Made by a program: the position numbers and the translations under genes. The notes beneath the pieces are model-generated. The model saw only the letters and a list, made by a program, of their open reading frames with translations. It had not been told where the DNA came from and ran no database searches. DNA of 9,665 bases, taken from contig CALAUY010000074.1 of the NCBI GenBank assembly GCA_937892015.1, positions 1-9,665 of the forward strand. The letters are read 5' to 3'. Positions 5,673-9,665 of the stretch are shown piece after piece. This stretch comes from an uncultured Bacteroidales bacterium. Its GTDB lineage: Bacteria > Bacteroidota > Bacteroidia > Bacteroidales > Paludibacteraceae. Position 1 is the first letter of the stretch. Every line of letters begins with the position of its first letter.

Positions 5673-8622
5673 ATCCCCGCTTTCCGTCCACTAGGGCGGG
5701 AAGCGGTTGTTGTGTACGCACCACGCGTACGTGAGGCGTCTCGAAAACGGCCGGCAGACTGCCCAGCGCGTCGTAATCGACAAACCCGTTCTTGGCAGCT
5801 TCATTCACTGTGAAATAGGCCACTCCGAAACTGGTCAGGTTCTGGAAGAAATGCGTCCCCTGACTCGGCTCTATCTGGTATCCCGCCAATGCCGACTCAA
5901 CGATGATAGAGGCGGCACTTATCTCTGACCAACGGACGGGGATACCGAGCCATGGGTCGCTCGACCCCCAACGCCCCGGACCAATCAAGATATAGTGCCT
6001 GTTCTGCCGAATCATCTCTTCGTTGATGCCGGCAATCTCTTCGCGTATCTGCGGCGAGAGGGCTGCATCGAACACATCCGGACGTACATAGACCACATCG
6101 CATATGCTGTCATAGACTCCCTGTCCCAACGCTTTCGATGAACGTACCAGCAGTGCCTCATCGGCAATGGCCGTCACGTCCTCTTTCACCTCGACTTTCG
6201 CCTCAACGATGGGCCTAATCTGCAGCAAGTAGAAGATGCCGGGCTCACCCGGAAGCGAGCCCAGATTGACAGCGAACTCTATCTCCACGGGACAACCCAT
6301 CTCGCGTTGAGAGATATGCAGTACGGAGCGGAGAATCTCTGCCAACGGGAAAGCCTCGTGGTGCAGGATATTGTTGAAAGTCAGCACTCTATGCCCCTCT
6401 TCGAGGATATTGTCGTAGAGGTATCCCGAGCGGTAGTTATAGGTAGAAGCTATCAGGCGCAAACGTCCGTCCTGCTCGGCATCACCGATAGTGTAGGCCT
6501 TGAGGTTGAAACCATCATCTACTTCGGGCCGGAAATCGCGGCGCGAAAGGTCGAGGGCAAGAAACGAGGTCTGCGTTTGCCGTAATGCCATCTCGGTCGT
6601 GCTCGTCTGTAGGATATGTTGCGGATGGGCAGGCGAGAAGCGCAGCGTCACGCCACCATCAACGATATACTTGCCCAACCCTAACGCAATCTCTGCCTCG
6701 CCCTCTTCGGGCAGTTCGTCACCCAACGGGTAGAAATTCAAGCTGCGAGCCACTCCCGAGAACGATGGGTAGAAACGTCGGGAGGGCTGACGAGCCTCAC
6801 GCCCCACCACTTCTTGGATAACCACTGCCATCTTCTCCTCATCTATCACGTTCTTTGTTGCCTCCATGTAAGCTTTCGACTCACGGTAGAAAACGCTGGC
6901 ATACACTGCTTTCACTGCCTCTGTCAACCACGCAAGCGTCTGCTCGGTATTGTCAGCTTCGTTGGGAATCATATAGGTCGAGTAGATGCCCGCAAAAGGT
7001 TGGTATTGCGTATCTTCGAGCAGCGATGACGACCGTACTGCCAATGGACCTTGTAGCACGTCTATCAGTGCACGCAAATCAGCCGTCAGATGGTCGGGCA
7101 GAGGGGCTTGCAAAAACGCCTGTAAGATAGTGTCGTCCGACGCGTTGCTCAACGCCAGTGCATAGAGGCCGTTACGCTCCATGAACTCACTGAAAAGGTC
7201 TGTGCAGAGAACGACCGTCTTGGGGATGGTAATCTGCGCTCCTGCAATGTCCTCTAACTCAAAATGCCGCTTAATCATCGCATCAATGAACGCCAGACCA
7301 CGTCCTTTAGAGCCCATCGAACCCGAACCGATACGGGCGAAATTAGAGTAGCGGTCGAACACCTCGGGGCGGAACTGCGCCACGATGCCGCGGTTCTTGA
7401 TTCGACGATAGTCGAGGATGGCCTCGTAGATGATACGTTTCTCCTCTGCCATGTCCTCCAGCGTGAAATGTCGCGGGTCACGCGCTTTCACGTACTCGGC
7501 CAGCGGGAAAAGGGCGCGACTGTACAGCCAACGCGACACGTCGTTACGAGTTACGTGGTAGAAAAACGACTCGTCAGGGATGCGGAAAATCTTGTTCTGC
7601 AGCTCCTTCAGGTTGGTGCACGTCATTATCACTTCACCGGTCTTGGGGTCACGCCAACGAAAATCGCCGAATCCGTAGTTGTCGGTCATCTGTTCACGCA
7701 AATCGATAAGCAACGTCTGACTCTGTTTGTCGATGAAAACGGCGTTGGCCTCGCGAGCCAAGCGCTCGTTCGTTTTGTTCGACGACTCCACGATGATAGG
7801 GATGAACGGGTCGTTGTTGCGAATATCCCGCAACAAACGTCTGCAATTCTCCGAAGAGGGTTCGTTGTTCATCTGACCATCGGGAAACTCAGCATCCGTG
7901 ATTACACCTAACATGTTCTCTCGATAACGGCAGTAGAGCTCCGAGGCCTCCTCGTACGTACGAGCCATCAGTATCTTCGGCCGGCCACGCATGCGCAACA
8001 TCTGCTCGTGAGGATTGAGCGCTTCCGTCATGAAAGAACGCGACTGGGTGAACAGGTGTTTATACAGCATCGGCAGGATGGCCGAATAGAAACGGATATT
8101 GTCCTCCACAAAGAGGATTGCCTGCAAGCCTACCTGACGGATATCTTCCTCCACGTTCATCTTGTCCTCAATCAACTTGATGATGGCCAGCAGCAGTTCG
8201 GCATTGCCAAGCCAAGCGAACGTGTAATCAACCGCCGACAGGTCTTCGCGCAACAGACGCTCCTGCATGGTGCGGTTGTACGAACTGAGCAGCACGATGG
8301 GGATATGCGGATTGGCACGTTTGACCGACTTGGCCCATTCGAACGGGCCGCTCGTGTCTGACGGCATCATGATAATCAGGTCGAAATGCAGCTCCGAGAG
8401 TTTCTGCGTGGCCTCGTCGATGTCGGAAACCAGCGTGAACCGTGGGGGATAACGCAAGTTGAGCGACGTATATTCGTTGAAAATCTGCTCGTCTATCCGA
8501 CCGTCCTCTTCAATAGAGAACAGGGCATACTTGCTTGCATAGACAAGCACGTTGTACACCCGCTGCTGCATCAAACTCGCAAACGATGTGTCCTTAAAAT
8601 ATAGTTTCTTTATCAGTGACAT
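5647..8622 (-). CDS. Receiver-like/ATP-grasp (PEP/pyruvate-binding domain) protein
   Basis: A 991-residue cytosolic protein of a Bacteroidota family often labelled phosphoenolpyruvate synthase. I chose ATG at 8622 (MSLIKKLYF) over the in-frame GTG at 8631 because AAAGGAG lies 8 nt upstream of it. Residues about 20-150 look like a degenerate receiver: the acceptor position in DLIIMMP (81-87) is Met and the acidic pair is missing. Residues about 165-310 look like a second receiver with an intact set: Glu173/Asp174, Asp243, Ser280 or Ser281, and Lys299. The rest resembles the ATP-grasp half of PPDK/PEP synthase: GSMGSKGRG around Lys439, AVRSSSLLED around Arg530, PFAGIYSTY, and GPGRWGSSDPW around Arg884. 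I find neither the swivelling phosphohistidine domain nor the C-terminal PEP/pyruvate TIM barrel, so it cannot be a complete PEP synthase. A phosphotransfer or regulatory role is inference. It is probably co-transcribed with the AraC regulator it overlaps. Confidence 0.9.
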   Translation of the reverse strand: MSLIKKLYFKDTSFASLMQQRVYNVLVYASKYALFSIEEDGRIDEQIFNEYTSLNLRYPPRFTLVSDIDEATQKLSELHFDLIIMMPSDTSGPFEWAKSVKRANPHIPIVLLSSYNRTMQERLLREDLSAVDYTFAWLGNAELLLAIIKLIEDKMNVEEDIRQVGLQAILFVEDNIRFYSAILPMLYKHLFTQSRSFMTEALNPHEQMLRMRGRPKILMARTYEEASELYCRYRENMLGVITDAEFPDGQMNNEPSSENCRRLLRDIRNNDPFIPIIVESSNKTNERLAREANAVFIDKQSQTLLIDLREQMTDNYGFGDFRWRDPKTGEVIMTCTNLKELQNKIFRIPDESFFYHVTRNDVSRWLYSRALFPLAEYVKARDPRHFTLEDMAEEKRIIYEAILDYRRIKNRGIVAQFRPEVFDRYSNFARIGSGSMGSKGRGLAFIDAMIKRHFELEDIAGAQITIPKTVVLCTDLFSEFMERNGLYALALSNASDDTILQAFLQAPLPDHLTADLRALIDVLQGPLAVRSSSLLEDTQYQPFAGIYSTYMIPNEADNTEQTLAWLTEAVKAVYASVFYRESKAYMEATKNVIDEEKMAVVIQEVVGREARQPSRRFYPSFSGVARSLNFYPLGDELPEEGEAEIALGLGKYIVDGGVTLRFSPAHPQHILQTSTTEMALRQTQTSFLALDLSRRDFRPEVDDGFNLKAYTIGDAEQDGRLRLIASTYNYRSGYLYDNILEEGHRVLTFNNILHHEAFPLAEILRSVLHISQREMGCPVEIEFAVNLGSLPGEPGIFYLLQIRPIVEAKVEVKEDVTAIADEALLVRSSKALGQGVYDSICDVVYVRPDVFDAALSPQIREEIAGINEEMIRQNRHYILIGPGRWGSSDPWLGIPVRWSEISAASIIVESALAGYQIEPSQGTHFFQNLTSFGVAYFTVNEAAKNGFVDYDALGSLPAVFETPHVRVVRTQQPLPALVDGKRGLGVIRKAL
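5677..5715 (+). terminator. Intrinsic terminator-like hairpin for the M16 peptidase transcript
   Basis: Bases 5677-5689 pair with 5694-5706 around an ACTA loop, giving 13 consecutive pairs of which 11 are Watson-Crick and two are T-G (G-U in RNA). A T-rich stretch, TTGTTGTGT, follows at 5707-5715. In the opposite RNA the two wobbles become A-C mismatches, so the structure favours plus-strand transcripts. It lies wholly inside the 3' coding end of the minus-strand gene (residues PLPALVDGKRG), downstream of the M16 stop. The pairing is seen directly; the terminator role is inferred and the U-tract is imperfect. Confidence 0.65.
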
Positions 8623-9506
8623 TCTCTCCACTCCTTTGGCGTCATGCCCGTTCGTTGTCGGAAGAACGTCGAGAGCTGGTGCTGATTGGCAAAACCCAAC
8701 TCAAACGACACGTCCCCGATGTTCATCTGCCTGTTTTGCAGTAGTTGCTTGGCGCGAATGAGCCGCAACTCTTGTTGGTATTGTGCCGGTGCAATGCCCG
8801 TCTCCTCACGGAACACTCTGCGGAAACGTGTATATCCCACACCGAGTTCTTTCGCAATCTGTTCGGGGGACACGTTCTTCCAGTTACCCGATCGCTGATA
8901 CATCATGTTCTTCGCTCGCAGAACGAACGGCGAGAGTCTCTCTTCTGCCGACTCCTCCTGCAAGTAACGCGTGATGAGTAAACCTGTCAGGTGCATGATG
9001 AGACCAGTCAGCTCGTACTGAAAACCGTTGCGCTCTTCATCCGAGATGCGAATCATCTCCTCGAAAAAATCCGCCACTAACAGCTCTACTCCACTCACCA
9101 CCGGCTCGTCCATGCTGATATGGCCATCCGACAACCGATTGCTAATCTTGTCTCCGCGAAAACATACCCAGTACTCCTCCCAGTCATGATGCGGGTCATG
9201 CGCATAGTTGTGCCATTCGTCCGCGAAAATAACCAACACATCCCCCGATCCCACATTGCGCTGCGGACAATGTTCCGACTCAAACCAACCACGACCTTGG
9301 ACTATATACACCAGCTGCCATTCCTTCAGACGACGACCACCGGTTCGACTCAACCGATACGGTTCAGGGTGCAAACCCAATGGCGGATAGGTCGCGCCGG
9401 ACTTGATATACTGATGCCCCACACCCCTACATGCCATTCCCCATGCACTATCATCGTAGTACGGGAAATAATGCGCATATGCCGTCTTTGACGTATCTTC
9501 TGTCAT
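8613..9506 (-). CDS. AraC/XylS-family transcriptional regulator
   Basis: A 297-residue DNA-binding regulator. The N-terminal part (about residues 45-130) reads as a cupin-like AraC ligand-binding domain, including LKEWQLVYIVQGRGWFES and a GDVLVIFADEWHNY strand-turn-strand. The C-terminal 85 residues from S213 form the double helix-turn-helix: the first HTH covers SPEQIAKELGVGYTRFRRVF, and the second covers IGDVSFELGFANQHQLSTFFRQRTGMTPKEW, with the signature GF and F-R-G-P residues. Such proteins usually respond to a small molecule, often a sugar, but the ligand cannot be read from the sequence. Its stop codon lies inside the start of the downstream receiver/ATP-grasp gene (10-nt overlap from ATG 8622), so the pair is likely one translationally coupled operon. 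Its leader, with no Shine-Dalgarno site, lies in the 15/16-bp repeat array. No promoter is recognisable for it within the window. Confidence 0.93.
   Translation of the reverse strand: MTEDTSKTAYAHYFPYYDDSAWGMACRGVGHQYIKSGATYPPLGLHPEPYRLSRTGGRRLKEWQLVYIVQGRGWFESEHCPQRNVGSGDVLVIFADEWHNYAHDPHHDWEEYWVCFRGDKISNRLSDGHISMDEPVVSGVELLVADFFEEMIRISDEERNGFQYELTGLIMHLTGLLITRYLQEESAEERLSPFVLRAKNMMYQRSGNWKNVSPEQIAKELGVGYTRFRRVFREETGIAPAQYQQELRLIRAKQLLQNRQMNIGDVSFELGFANQHQLSTFFRQRTGMTPKEWRECH
8631..8637 (-). promoter_or_regulatory. Ribosome binding site deciding the ATP-grasp gene start
   Basis: Minus-strand AAAGGAG ends 8 nt before the ATG at 8622-8620 and lies within the last codons of the upstream AraC-family gene. 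It supports ATG 8622 over the GTG at 8631, which would overlap the site itself. No other gene in the window has such a site. Confidence 0.75.
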
Positions 9507-9511
9507 GTTTC

Positions 9512-9665
9512 TACTGTTTACTTTTGGCTCTGTTACTTTTGGTACTTTTATTTTTGGTTCTGTTACTTTTGGCTCTGTTTCTTTTGGCTCTGTTTCTTGT
9601 GGTTCTGTTTCTTGTGGTTCTGTTTACTTGTGGTTCTGTTTACTTGTGGTTCTGTTTACTTGTGG
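9512..9665. repeat. 15/16-bp degenerate tandem repeat upstream of the AraC gene
   Basis: About ten units. After a degenerate first unit (9512-9527), 15-bp units start at 9528, 9543, 9558, 9573, 9588 and 9603. Three identical 16-bp units TTCTGTTTACTTGTGG then follow at 9618, 9634 and 9650 and run off the window edge, so the true extent is unknown. Units near the gene are divergent (CTTTTGG endings) and those at the edge are identical (CTTGTGG endings). Read on the plus strand, TACTTTTG (9519, 9534, 9564) and TATTTTTG (9549) match TAnnTTTG. In the direction of the AraC gene the array is a CA-rich leader. Confidence 0.93.

Noticed and set aside
7264..7911. 215-codon plus-strand open frame inside the ATP-grasp gene
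   Set aside because: It is a long antisense shadow in GC-rich coding sequence, with no recognisable domain and no leader.
5647..8622. Calling this gene ppsA (complete phosphoenolpyruvate synthase)
   Set aside because: The phosphohistidine domain and the C-terminal PEP/pyruvate barrel are not found; only the ATP-grasp part is recognisable.

Overview
The window looks like chromosomal DNA of a member of the Bacteroidales (phylum Bacteroidota). Genus is not resolvable by eye. The reasons are the protein families (a roughly 990-residue receiver/ATP-grasp protein and a long two-half M16 peptidase of types I know from Bacteroides relatives), A-rich leaders mostly without Shine-Dalgarno sites, and several matches to the Bacteroidota -7 promoter element TAnnTTTG. 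I see no transposase, integrase, phage gene, tRNA, rRNA or CRISPR array. All five genes appear intact.

Layout: 1-185 is a leader with a duplicated 35-bp promoter-like element, a hairpin and an 8-bp tandem repeat. 186-1379 (+) is kbl and 1556-2587 (+) is tdh, which together convert L-threonine to glycine and acetyl-CoA. The 176-bp gap between them holds an 11-bp tandem repeat interrupted by a palindrome-rich island. After a 115-bp gap made of a 20-bp tandem repeat, 2703-5594 (+) encodes an exported M16 zinc peptidase. It converges on 5647-8622 (-), an ATP-grasp (PEP/pyruvate-binding domain) protein with two N-terminal receiver-like domains. That gene is translated from a start overlapping the end of an upstream AraC-family regulator, 8613-9506 (-), so the two are very likely one operon. 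9512-9665 is a 15/16-bp tandem repeat that runs off the right edge.

The most striking feature is not a gene. Every intergenic gap is occupied by its own short tandem repeat family, with periods of 8, 11, 20, 28 and 15/16 bp and unrelated units. The 28-bp array at the convergent junction supplies the stop codon of both facing genes. Just past it, a 13-bp hairpin that pairs fully only in the plus-strand RNA lies inside the antisense coding end of the ATP-grasp gene and probably terminates the peptidase transcript. The genes themselves are mostly conventional. The intergenic repeat organisation is the part worth following up.
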